From: Apophysomyces variabilis
Taxonomy: Eukaryota; Mucoromycota; Mucoromycetes; Mucorales; Mucoraceae
NCBI GenBank assembly: GCA_002749535.1
Contig: MZZL01000047.1
Span: forward strand, 62,001-126,000
Length of the DNA stretch: 64,000 bases
Direction: 5' to 3'
The notes below the pieces were generated by a model. The model did no database searches, was not told the DNA's origin, and worked only from the letters and a program-made list of their open reading frames with translations. The position numbers and the translations under genes were made by a program. Shown piece after piece: positions 10,606-22,544 of the stretch. Numbering within the stretch: the stretch's first letter is position 1; every line of letters begins with the position of its first letter.

Positions 10606-13600
10606 AACCAAAAATGGCATACCAATACTAATAATGAAAAAACGATGGTAGAAAGTCCACCTGGTTGTGGTATATCTTTATCATATGAATTATTTCTACA
10701 ATAAACTTTTTATTACGACTGTAAAAAAAAGTAGTGGGGGAGAAAGGTATAACCCACGTTTCACCAAAAGTTCGTACCATGCAACCTGTATCAGAAATAA
10801 AAAAAAATTTTTTTCACTGGAACAGAAAAACAAAAGGACGAAGACAAATATACGCACGGGCTTTTCTTGCATATATTTTAACGTATTGTTACCGATAGCC
10901 CGACCGATAAATCCAGCCAGTTCATAACAGGGAACTGATTAGTCCGACTGTCCATAGCTGAGAAACAGTTCGTATTCGGGGGTTCATGTTTTGATGTACA
11001 GCTGCTTTTATCATAGTTATACTATTTCGCGCTTCGTTCAATCCATGTTGAAATAGCTGAATAAATTCTGTAACTCAATACTTATATAGGACAGAAAGGA
11101 AGCTGGTGGTACTATGGTTTCACTGTACCTACACCTTGGTACTCGGATCGATCCAAAAAATATAATGGCACTTTTCATCTAGCGCAACTTGAGTCTTGTA
11201 GTGATTTGCCTGACTTAAAGCGGCGATTCGAGGGTCTTTCAGCTACGTTTTGGCAAATGCTGGCGTTCTCTACAAGGCGCGTCTCAGGGTCAGGAAAGAC
11301 GTAATAATGGTGCTAAAAAATGTAATACTGGATATGCACAAGTCGGTTTTGCTTCACATGTAGCTCATTCAAACCTACAGACCATACTAAAGCGCGTATT
11401 CGATCGCATGTTGGTCATCTATAGTACCATGCGATGATCGCTCGCCAACAACGGACCATTCTGTCCCACGTGAAAAAGAATCGAGAACTACGAGATTGAC
11501 AGTCAGTATTGAACAACTACGCAAGAAAGTTATAATCTGTTCATTTTAAATAAGTTGAAAGCCCCGAGGGTTAAAGTGAGCGAGAGTTGAAATTGGCATG
11601 AGATCACTGTACACTGCTTTCGTTTCCTTACGTAATTATCCCTCTGGAGCAACTATGCAATATTTTCCTTCTGTGCTCATTTGGGACGTTAAACAAATTT
11701 AAGTTTCATTTGTACCCTGCTTTTGCCGCAAACCGGATTTACTTCGTTCTCAAGGATTATATCATGACATCGACATTGGTGCCTTAAAAGTTCTACGGCT
11801 GAAGATAGCTTTCAAGGCAAACAAGCCAAACATTATAACAAAGATTCCGCTCGTAAGCACATGCTCGTCATGTACACGCTATTGCCATGCCAATTCCATG
11901 CCAATAGCCTGGATTATCCACTTTCATTACCTGTTTCCATACGTACCATTATCAGCCGTCTTTACCATTTACCGTAAAAGGCATCATGGAATACAAAGAT
12001 ACCCAAGTACCTTTTTTGTATCGGTCTGCCACAAGTTCATGGCCAACGACCCATTTTCTGAAGCAGGTAGCTTAATTGGCTTAACTGGCCTATTTGTGCC
12101 GCGGTTGACTCAGCTTTGCCCAAATCAGCTCGTTTTCAGATCGGTGGCATATCTTCGCTGGGCATGGGCAAATTTACTATTCGGGAATAGCGTTGTACAA
12201 AACAAACGAGGAAGCATGAGAAAAAGGAATTATAAGAAGCGACCAATAGACAGCCAAAAAAGGATGATGGATGGTTACATTTGCATCGCATGATTCTTTT
12301 TCAGCGCATTGGCAGGAAAAGAAGTAGATACGCTTGTTATTAGATCTGCTAACGTAGTAAAGAGAAAAAGCCCTCAAAGTACCCAGATTTATTTCTATGG
12401 TGTAAAAGATCGGAGATCAGGAAACTTGCCAGCTTATGAAGATACCAAAGATTTTGCTCTTTAAATATATCGGATCAGTTACCGAATATGTCCAGCAGCG
12501 GGAACAATCCCATTTAAACCTGCCCGTTGTACCATACTACATCTTTCATTCCCAGGAATCTCTTTTCTCGGACAGTTTAGGCGTGGATCTTAATGGTCCT
12601 TAGACCCCTTATTGTACACTACCCGTTTACTTATATAACAAAAGACCATTTCTATGCCTCATTGTTGTACCATTCCCACTGCTATTATACGGAAGACTAG
12701 AGCCGTTGTCAGGCAAGGACACAATCATGATAGTACATACGAACAAGGGCTGGAGCCTTGTTTAGTCTTAAACTGAGACTACTGCTAGATTGGATGTGTT
12801 ACGCTCTTTTAAAAATGTTTGCGCGTTTTTTTAGTTCGTGTCTCCCGATATCGTAAACTATCAGCTACTATATGTGATCTTAAACACTCTATCCTATTTG
12901 TAGTGCTTGTGGATCATCATTGATAAACATGCCCTCTATATCTTGTGTTGAGTAAGAGAAAATATAATCAAGCAGAATCTAGTCAACTGCATGTCTGTGT
13001 TATGCAATCTTGCTCCAATATGTGTCCTGGCTTTACACTTAATTACTTCTTTATCCTTATATCGCTGAACTTATAGAGCTTGATATTTGAGAGCTTACTA
13101 TTGGCTAGCTTCTTAATCAGCCTTAATTAAGGGATCCTGCACCCATCTAGTCAATTTTCTCTTACACGTTTCCTTTGTGGTACCATCCTTAGGATACACA
13201 ACCCATTATAATGATGTCTGTATAACAAAGAAACAAGACTGTTAGTCTGCATTAGTAACTGACAAGTGTAAAAGCATTGTAAATAGCTGATGGTGAAAAG
13301 ACGTACAGCCGCGGTTTCTTTCATCATCAATCACATAGCAGAGGTTATGGAGGATATATCAAGCGCTTATCTGATTGTATGTAATGGGGAAAAAGAAGAA
13401 AGCAATACAATAGTTTACCGCTAGCTACCAACAGAAATAGCAGTCTCCAGTAAGAGATATTCGAACAGTTGCATAGCTAAGGAAAAGGTTAGCTGGAGGA
13501 TTTCCCTGACTCGATAAAGTTCGGGAGGGTATGTACAAGTTGCCCATAACTGACCGATGCGTCCGGTAGTCAGAGAGCTATTCATGCTTTTAGTTGTCTT

Positions 13601-15824
13601 TTGCTGCCAGACAAGAATAAGTGGCCAGTGACCACTTCGCTCTATCGAGTGGGTTGACTTTATAGGTCACACTGACGCCTATGACTTCCCACCAATGAGA
13701 GGAACATCCAGTGGCACGTACAGATGAAAAGTTATGCCAATCGTCTCTAGTTGTATCAGGAACCTTCGCTTCTGGCTAAAGCCAGTGTACTTTTCCGCAT
13801 ATGTTTATGCACATTATCCAAAAGCGTCAGCAGTACGTTTAGCTTTGTTTCCATGTAACGTTCATCTTCTTGTTTATTGTTCATTCACATGAAAGATGCG
13901 TGAAATCGTTCGCACATGAAAGGGCACTTTGCCATATATACTTTGCATAATCTTTGATCATAACAAGTGATTAGGGAAACTCATATGCAAGTCCTCTTTG
14001 CGTATTAGACATTTAGAGCGAATAGCATCCTAATGCGTTCCGAAGCAAACGATACGTAACTTCAATTGTACAGTATCTCCCAAAAATAATTTCGCAAACT
14101 ACGAAAATCGAAGTCGCAGGCCTTTGGAATTGAAATTTATATATGCATCTGGCATTCACTTGGCGGGGAGATGGGTATGGCGTCGTCAGTTTTATGACAG
14201 GTATGTAAACATTGGTCAATTCCAACTCTTATAACACGACAATTAATGTAATTTGTTAGCGTCAAGCCCAGTTTCCAAAATGCGCCAAGTGAATTTGCTA
14301 GATGCGACTTTAATTTTTGGGAATAAAGTACCTTATCCTGTTTATGGTTTAGTTACGTGCTATTCCTTTTGTCACTGTGAATCGGAGCATCTGGATCGCA
14401 TTCGCTTTTTGCATGACCGTATTCATCCCATATTCAGAGCGAATGCATGTTTTCATAAAGGGAACTAACTTTACGAAAGCCTTTAAGCTACTTCTTAAGG
14501 TCTGCTTCTTATAATGATGTGTTCAATTCATTAAGTTAAAGATTCATTCGTGGTTAATAGATGGAATAATACTAAATACTCTTCTTACGCAGCCGGCAGA
14601 TTGAAAAAAGAAATCATGGTTTGACCAGTATCCTGTTAGGGGCATGTCACACTGCTGAAGACATGGAACGATATATTCTTTAAAAGGGGCTCACAAGTAG
14701 TGCAAGCTAAGCAAGTTACTTGTGCATGTGAGAACCGTTACTCCGTTTGTAATTCAAGGAGTACTTAGAATATGCTATAGGTCAACACATAGGTCATGCA
14801 AGCTAAAGAACGCAAGAAAGCTATCTTAGTACGTAAGCCTGATGGGAATCTTACCGGGGACATCTGTTATAGAAAGAACAAAGCCAAAGAGAGAAAAGAT
14901 AGTTGACTTTTCTGTTCAAGCAGTTTGTATATGGACAAGCAGATACACATTTTATTATGTTGTCATCATTGATTAAACGACTACATTTCTATTGTCGTGA
15001 AGTATAATAGTATGACATGGGATATAGACGCACATTGAAATAACACATGCATAAATAGAATAGAATGCAGTACATTTATTGAGGTACATAAAAACATTCA
15101 AGGTAACAATTAGTATTACCAACGGCTACATCATCTCTCAACGATATGAAAGGCATAATTAGCCGATGTCAACTTATGCATCGGCCCCAAATATTTTGCT
15201 ACACGCACGAATAATCACACAAAAATCTGTATTTTCTTAAAACCTCACTTTTGTCTCATTATCTCTTTCGATAGTTTGGCACTGTCCGCTAAGCCCAATA
15301 TATCAATGAATGAAAGCTTTTGTGTTTATTTCGGCTCTAACGACACATTGTAGGGGTTCCTGACCGATTGAATATCCAGGGTTAACAAATCAGTATGCAA
15401 TTACATTTGACCTTTTTTCTCCCGTTAATATATGTTAAGCTTTTAAGGTAGTGAATTCCTTATTCCAGATGTTTCTATGTTTTGAATACAGGAGATAGTT
15501 TGCTTTCCAGAAGTTACCCGGGCGAGAGGTGTTCAGCCAATCATTTACCGGGGTTACGTCATTGTGGATACCTAAAGATTTTGCAACTCAGTTTGAAACA
15601 TTGCAGTTTACAGTACAAATATACGGGACAACGCCCCCCGTTGCAAAAACATACGAGGAAAAAATAACTAGTGTACGTAGCTCCGTTTCGGAAAGAAGCA
15701 AAGCGAAAAAAAATACGACCTTTTTTTGCCAAAGCTAGCGCCGTGGTTTAGTGGTCAGTTTGAATTTTTTTTAACATCTGTCCCCATCTCCCACATTAGC
15801 AAAAGTTCCATAATTCACAAGAGC
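10606..15824. other. 5.2-kb gene-poor region
   Basis: No coding exon chain could be built. The longest ATG ORF (11898-12293, 131 codons) resembles nothing known. A hairpin-capable sequence lies at 11401-11440 and a decayed inverted repeat at about 14015-14415 (annotated separately). Possible promoter elements of EPL1 lie in the last few hundred bases. Confidence 0.5.
14015..14415. repeat. Degenerate inverted repeat, possible decayed MITE
   Basis: The arm at about 14015-14165 and the reverse complement of about 14283-14415 share ordered blocks: AGCGAAT..GCATCC, CGTAACT, CCCAAAAAT, GTCGCA and TTCACTTGGCG. The clearest pair is 14145-14165 against 14283-14305. The arms are separated by about 115 nt. 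Block order is kept but the sequence between blocks has diverged. No clear terminal motif or target duplication is visible, so the class is unknown. Confidence 0.4.
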
Positions 15825-18123
15825 ATGACAAATCAGATGGTCTCTCGATTCCGAGTCAAAAAACTCTCTCCCAAGCACCCACTTCCTGTATACAAAGAGT
15901 CACAACTCCCGGATTTAACGGATGCTGCCAACATACAGCGAGCAGTCCCACAGATAGAAACAGGCGTTGAGAAGGAGGAGGAGGAGGAGGTACGGTATAT
16001 ACCATGTTTTTTTTTGGCTTGTGGTTTGTTGAGGTCCTTGGGGGTCTTGCGCCTAGTTGAATTTACAATACCGCATATACATTTCTGTGCCCATTTTTGA
16101 GTAGCGCCTCGGCTTTGGGTTTAACTCAATTTTTTTGCGTCTTTTTTTAGCATGACCTGCAAGCCGCTATCTCTGCGGCTCAAGCGGCAGTTACGACTGG
16201 CGCGAAGGTCGAGCGTTACATTCCAACTCCTAATGCATCCAACGTGATCAAGGAAGATTCGTACAACTCTATCTACAAAAGGAAATATAAAGAACCTTCT
16301 ACTCTTATCCGGTTTTCCTCTACAGTCGAGGATTCTACCGGATGTCCATATGTACTGGATGAAGTGGACGAAGAGTTTCTTAAGCAATATAACAAAAACA
16401 ATGAAACACTTACCGAAGACGAATTTGAAAAGATCATGTGGCAAATTGAATCTATTGTTGATCAGCAACTTCCTCACCTGAACTTGGCAAGTTACTCCAA
16501 TGTCATCCTACTTTTTTTTTAAACTTTTTGTTTCCTTTTTGCAGGATCCTTTACAAACACCGCAGTATGCCGATTTTCTTGCTTTACTCCCAGAAAATTC
16601 CAGTCTCCATGGCCAACGACACTTAGAAAAGATATTTCCGCATTGGAGACAGCGTCGTTTAAAACGGGAAGGAAAATCTATCATTCCTGTTCTTAGATAT
16701 GAAGATACACCCAAGAGTGAGATTGACCCATATGTCTGCTTCCGAAGAAGAGAGACAAAACCGCTTCGGAAAACAAGACGTACCGACCAGCAATCACTTG
16801 AGCGTTTGCGAAAACTGCGCACAGAAATGGAAATGGCCAGAAACCTTTTGGAGATGGTTTTGCGACGAGAAAAGTTCCGCAAGGAGGGCTTGGTGCTAGA
16901 ACATATGGTGTTCGATAAGAAGTGCAAGCTCAGAGATTATCAGCGACAGCTAGGAATCAAGGAAGATGATGACTTACTGCCGTTTATCAGTAAGAAAAAG
17001 CGAAAGATTTCGTTGGAGTCCGGTTCAGGGTATGTGCTCTATTCTGTCGCAAAGCAAACCGCAGCAGATGTTTTCCTTTCTGTACTTATATTTTTCATTC
17101 TGGGCGTCACATTAGTGCTACCATCAAAATCCCACTTAACAAACTCAAAAGAGATGGTCTTGATGGAAGACAGGACAAGTCACCAATGCAGCTTGCGCTT
17201 GAAGCAGAGCTTGCACGAAAGAGAGAACGAGATGCACCCTATGAAGATGTTACGGAGGTAGATAATTTCCTTTTTATCTTTGCATAGAGAATTGGCTTGC
17301 TCACATCTCCGGTTCACTTTAGTGCCCTTATCAGCCGTTCTTGAAGTCAATTCCGGATCAGTTCTTCCAGTCTCTCTCTCCTTCGAAGCAGGCATATCCA
17401 CGTTTTCGAAAGCGCATTGGTCGTGGTGGCCGTGTGTTTTTGGATCGCGTCAGTCTTTCTAGGCCGTCCGAGCATATCAAAGGAAAAACCAAACCAGCAG
17501 GATTCCAATATAATCGGTACGAATTCGATATGGATTGGAGTGGTGATGAAGAGAATGAGCTGGAAGTGGATGAAATGCAAGATAGGTAAGGAAAACGGAG
17601 AGAAAGGCAAGGATCGACACAGCTGACTCAATTTAAATGTTTTAGCCACTTGAGACATAGGACTCAACTATTGACGGAAGTCGAACTCCGCAATCTTGTC
17701 ACGATACCCTTCTTGACCCCATTGAATATGATGAGCTTACATGCAGCTAATATGAGGGCGAATCATGCCGCAGCAGTGCAACGAGCTTCCATGACAAATG
17801 GATCTCCTACAAGCGCAGCGAACACCGGAAATCGTCCTGCTACTCCGAACTCTTCTTTGCCTATCAAGCGACAGAATAGTCGAACGAAGATGACGCCTCA
17901 GCAAGCAGCAGTGGCGATGGCCAATGGTATGATAGCAGCGAACATGGCCGCTGTAGTAAATGGCACAGCTGGTCAGAATAAAGCTGTCCAGATGGCCATG
18001 GCTGCCGCACAACAACAACAACAGCAAGGTATCAATGGAAGCATGCCTACGAGAACCCCGATATCATCCTCTAGTGCTACCTCGCCATCCACTGCACGCG
18101 GTCTCTTCTCGCCACAGTCATGA
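15825..18123 (+). CDS. EPL1: Enhancer-of-polycomb-like protein, NuA4 subunit
   Basis: Six exons: 15825-15989, 16151-16486, 16545-17029, 17116-17257, 17323-17585 (or from 17335), 17646-18123; about 622 residues. The N-terminus (VSRFRVKKLSPKHPLPV) and the block around YIPTPNAS are the EPL signature, followed by RRETKPLRKTRRTD and a C-terminal region rich in Ala, Asn, Ser and Gln with a short Gln run. In yeast and animals EPL1/EPC holds Esa1/Tip60, Yng2 and Eaf6 in the NuA4 H4/H2A acetyltransferase (piccolo) module in the nucleus. Intron 2 uses a GC-AG pair (GCAAGT at 16487). Intron 4 offers two in-frame acceptors 12 nt apart. The gene converges with the chitinase, 321 nt separating the stops. 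Confidence 0.9.
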
Positions 18124-18444
18124 ATATTTTGGCCGGCTACTTCTTTTTTCTTTCCCCCAACAAGTCACTACATCAATTCCGCATCAAGCAATCCAGAAAA
18201 GACGCAAAAAGATCTCCATGTCCCCTTTTCGTTTCATGTCATTTTTAGTATACACCTTGTACAGTCTTCATTTCCTTTGTATAGTATTTGTTCTACAGCT
18301 TCTCTTGTATCATTAATCTGTTCGCTTCGGCGTCATAATGCACTTTTCTTTTCTTGTGTTTCACAGCTCCATTCGAAACGCGTATTATCTGGTAATTGTC
18401 ATTTATTTTATTTTGCGTTCGATGCATATGAACGTCTAAACAGC
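18124..18444. other. Convergent 3' region between EPL1 and the chitinase
   Basis: T-rich and pyrimidine-rich 3' flank shared by two convergent genes. It presumably holds both 3' UTRs; no gene seen. Confidence 0.5.
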
Positions 18445-20482
18445 TTAAGACTTGAACTGCATACTATTGGAGTCAGGAGCGACAAAAACGCCCGATTCCA
18501 CGGAGCCCGACAAAGAGAAGACGACTGACATGCTCTTTCGCTTGGGGTTTCTGATCTGGGCTGTAACTTGGCGGCCTTGCTGCTTGATCGAACCTTGACT
18601 GACGTTTGCAAATTGTACGTTAGGAGGAGCAGTGAACTCGACCACAACGTTGCTTCCGAATGGCAGAGTATCCAAGCGACGCGCGTTGATGACGGCATCG
18701 AAAGCGGAAGGCGTAGCGTGTGAGACAGAAAGTTCGGCAAAGACCTTGTTTGTCTTGTATGGACGAGGAGCAACAGAAGTACCATCAGATGCCAGCAGTG
18801 TTCGGAGGTCGTTGTTAGGGCATGTACTGGCCACATTATCCACCGATTGACCGCAGTAAACAGACTCTCCATCTGTGGTGGAGAAGCATGTGGTTCCTGT
18901 CGTACAGGCGTGAACGGACCATTTCTGATCTTGGCAAACGCTGTAACCTCCCTGGGTACACACGTATTTGCCTTCTGTGCTGCATTTATCTCCATCCTTG
19001 GGGCATGCGTTCTCGGGCAGCACAGCGTCAGACTCATAATTTCTTGCAGCTCCGCCGTCCACAAGGTTATGAAGAGCAACAGCATAATTAGGTGCCACCT
19101 CCGTGTTGCCGAACGATTGAGAGGCATCTAAAGTTGAGTGATGTGGCATGAGTTTTTCCAGATTAAAAAAAGCGTTAGTTAGCGAAATTGCTCCCTTACC
19201 CCAGACACTGACACCACCATAACTTGAGTATTTGGAGGCAACCGATTCCACAATGGGCTGCAATTGGTTAAAGGGAACATAGCCTGTGCTTGCAGCGGTA
19301 GGCGAACCAGGAACAGTCAGGAAGATCTTCACGTCCTTATTGGGAGATCCAGTTTTGGCCCAATTATCCCACTGGTCAAAGTTGAACTGTAGAAAAAATG
19401 GATTGCAAGAAAAACTTAGTTGGCAAAATGTCGATGCCAGTTTGTTTCCTACTTTACCTGACTTCCACTCAAAGGTGAGCAGTAATTATTGTAGAATTGC
19501 ACATTCACCGCATCAAAACCAGTACCGCTAATGACTGAACCAAGGATAGCATCAGGCTAGTAGAATAGAGTATGAGAGAGAGAGAGAGAAAAAAAGAAAG
19601 CAAAGTTTTGGGGCCATTGTTTTTCACTGAGGCCAAGAAAACAAAGAAAAAAAGAGAAGTGAAGACTTACGAATGGACATTGCGGAGCAGCCGAAATGTA
19701 ATATTGCTTAGAGGAATCCGTCTTAAAGTGATTACGAAGTTGGTTGACCATGGCCTAACGGTAGCGAAACAAAAGGTGTTTTAACGTGTTTCAAAGATAG
19801 AAAAACAATTGATAATAGAAAGCACTTACCACATAGCCAGTTGAGCTACCACCTTCAATATCCAGATCAAATCCATCCACAACAGCGTCGTCGAAGGGTC
19901 GAGTGTTGCTGGTGCCCTTACCAAACAGGTTCCATAAAGTGTCTGCGAAGGTAACGCCTTCCTGATCATTCTGAAATCCATAAGCACCCGAGGCACCGCC
20001 AAGGGATAGCAGGATTTTGACACCCTTGCTCTGACAAGTCTTGATATCTGAGAAATATAAAGTTTTGATATACTTGTTTGTCCTGTCCTAGCTGCGACTT
20101 TCTCTTTCGCTTACCTTGAGCAACTTGTGGGCAATGTAAGAGTTGAGTACCATCAAAGTAAGTGCCACAGGCATTGGCCAGATTAAGCCAAGGAAGTCCA
20201 CCAACATTGAAGGCAACGAGGAAAGAAATAATGATGGCATCGGTATTTCCATCACAGTAATAACTGAGTTGTTTTTGTGCGTTGGCTCCTGCACCTGCAG
20301 AGTTCTAAGAGAAAGAAGGGTAAAATGTTTGTCTTAGCAAGCCAAACCAATTAGCATGTGTTAGCAATTCGTACCTGTCCCCAGTACTGAACTACGCTAG
20401 GTCCATTAGGGTAGGGTGCCGCCAGGGCACTTGTGGCTAGAAGCACTGCTCCTGCAATTTCAATCAATGATTTGAAGAGCAT
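18445..20482 (-). CDS. Secreted class III (GH18) chitinase with CBM19-type module
   Basis: Six exons on the minus strand: 20375-20482, 20115-20304, 19830-20047, 19671-19754, 19458-19556, 18445-19386; 546 residues. Residues 1-21 are a signal peptide ending ATSALA|AP. The hevamine-like GH18 barrel includes [13 protein letters not shown] at about 111-123 and the catalytic [10 protein letters not shown] at 157-166, with the acid Glu at 164. A Cys-rich CBM19-like chitin-binding module lies at about 360-412 (six cysteines), followed by a further C-terminal domain of about 130 residues that I do not recognise. It should hydrolyse chitin at the wall or outside the cell, for growth, separation or autolysis. 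A TATAAAAG box lies 69 nt upstream of the ATG. Intron 4 contains an AG microsatellite. Confidence 0.93.
19573..19599. repeat. (AG)n / A-rich microsatellite in a chitinase intron
   Basis: A run of GA dinucleotides followed by an A-run, inside intron 4 of the chitinase gene. On the sense strand it is a CT-rich tract. Confidence 0.8.
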
Positions 20483-20550
20483 TGGTATGTGATTGTTGAC
20501 TAAATAAAGAGAGGCTTTGGATGAAGCGAAAACGAAAGAGAACGATTTGG

Positions 20551-20558
20551 CTTTTATA
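20551..20558 (-). promoter_or_regulatory. TATA box of the chitinase gene
   Basis: TATAAAAG on the minus strand, 69 nt before the start codon, a typical spacing for a fungal TATA promoter with a short leader. Confidence 0.5.
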
Positions 20559-22544
20559 TTTCGCGATGGACGCAACGATAGGACGCGTTGCTTTTTCTTT
20601 TTCTGTCTGATTAACTAATACGAAGGAAGTTTCCTTTTTTCTATGAGGGATCTAAGCACAAATAGGGATGATCCGATAGGTAGCTCAACTATCTATTAGG
20701 GAAGAATACTATTTTGGCTCGTGTAAAAAGGGTCCTTTAGCTCATTTCATGGTGGAATCAAAGAACCCGGGTCCATATCACGCGACAACTGGAAAATAGA
20801 AAACTGAGGTAAAGGACATGGACAATGAGTATGAAATGGGTATAGCGCTGAAAAAATGGTTAATACTGCTTGAGTGACAGGCGATTTGTTTAGCCATCCT
20901 ATCGTCAGACAACTTTAATTTGTCGTGTATCATCTAAATAAGGTTGGAATCAATTATCATCCAATAAGCCGATACCACAGACCACTTAATATGGCACACT
21001 CACTCATCTCTGTCTCTTCCGTCTCTCTTTCTTGTACACATCCAAAAACAATTAAATCCGCGATGATGCCACAAGATGACGATGAACGATTACGAAGCAT
21101 GTTTTGTTCTTTTTCATTTCAATTACTGCTCTCATTGTAACCTCATGATCTCTATTGTCAAACATCTTCCTGCATGATAGTTATACTTATCTTTGGTAGA
21201 AAGAATTCTCTATCAACCAAACATTTAATCTCATTGGACCATTGAGTTTCTTTTTCTTTTTCTGAACAAATATCAGGGCAAAGATAACTGGCCGCATCTA
21301 TTCTATTCAAGGTTAGTCAATGGTTTGCTAATCATATTAACCTGGGTCCCTTACCAGAGAGTCTAATTTTTCCCAGATGACAAACAATTGTTAAGGTTAC
21401 CCTATTAAACAGTCCGAAACCTCTACACGAAAAAGCCAGATCCATGTTAATCTCCCGCTTCCTAGACTGTGCCACAGGATCTGTGATCGAGATGCGTTCA
21501 TGCGTAGGGTCTTCCTCTCCCCTCCCCCACTCTCCCTGCTCCAATAACGGAGATAGGGTTTAGAGTTTGTACTCCTTTCAATTAACGAAAGCGTTATTGT
21601 TCGTCTCATCTATTCATCTATGCAAGCACGATCACTTTTCTTATACGACTTCCCCTACCTCATTTGGTTTGATTCAAACAGGTTTTCCCATCGTGCGTAA
21701 CAAAATGGCACGATCATTAGTGACACCTTTGCTTTTTTTTTCTTTTGCTATTGACTCGTTTACCATTTAGTATCTCCCAGCCCCCTCTTATCAATCCTGA
21801 ACCTATTCCATTTCAATGCGGGCACGTTGAAAAACGCTTTTCAAGAAGGAACAAGTGCTTTAACTGCGCGCAACCTACCCCAAGGTTAAAAGTAATTGAT
21901 TGTATGACGTTGACCATCGGATAAATAATATTCTTTTGGCGAACAACACTGGTCTGTTCCTTCAAATGCTGCATTTTATGAGCGTCTTAACACACTTTAA
22001 TCAACTTTGTCTCTCTTTTTTCTTTTTTCCAACAATTCATTTCGAGCGTTCCTATTCAGATTGTTGGGTTTTCTAGTCATTTTATGGTTCAATTGCCGAA
22101 ATCAGGAACAGGAAATTTATTCTGCCTGCTGAATATGCTGTTCCATAAAAGTTGCCAAACTAAATCATGGTTGAAAGGAGGCTTTGAACCGTGTAAATAA
22201 GCTTCCTTTGGCTCGGCGCAATGTTCAAAAGACAAGCGTGAGAAATTGCCAAATAAAACGCTTTAATCTGAAATTCTTCGTTCACCGTAGCGACATTGTA
22301 TCCCTTCTTATTCTCTGTGGACCGCCAAATAACTTTGTTCTAGACTTGCCACACAACACACGAGTTGCTATTTGTAAACACGTTCACTGCATAATAGATT
22401 CATGCCTTGTAACTTTTAGTGTCTGAGAGGGCCCGATGGACAAAGCTACATACAAACTCAATATTTCAAATATTTTTTCATCGCAATGGCACACGTATTG
22501 TGACATGCTGCCAGGACGGTGCGTTCATTCGACGCTGGATATAT
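20559..22544. other. Intergenic DNA between chitinase and GCP2
   Basis: About 2 kb of AT-rich DNA with long pyrimidine tracts. It contains the upstream region of the chitinase and the 3' flank of GCP2. Only short, unrecognised ORFs (at most about 80 codons) are present. Confidence 0.5.

Noticed and set aside
11898..12293. 131-codon ATG ORF
   Set aside because: No similarity recognised and no exon context; not called as a gene.
15741..15765. tRNA-like A-box text (TGGTTTAGTGGTC)
   Set aside because: No B-box or cloverleaf follows; it is just upstream of the EPL1 start.
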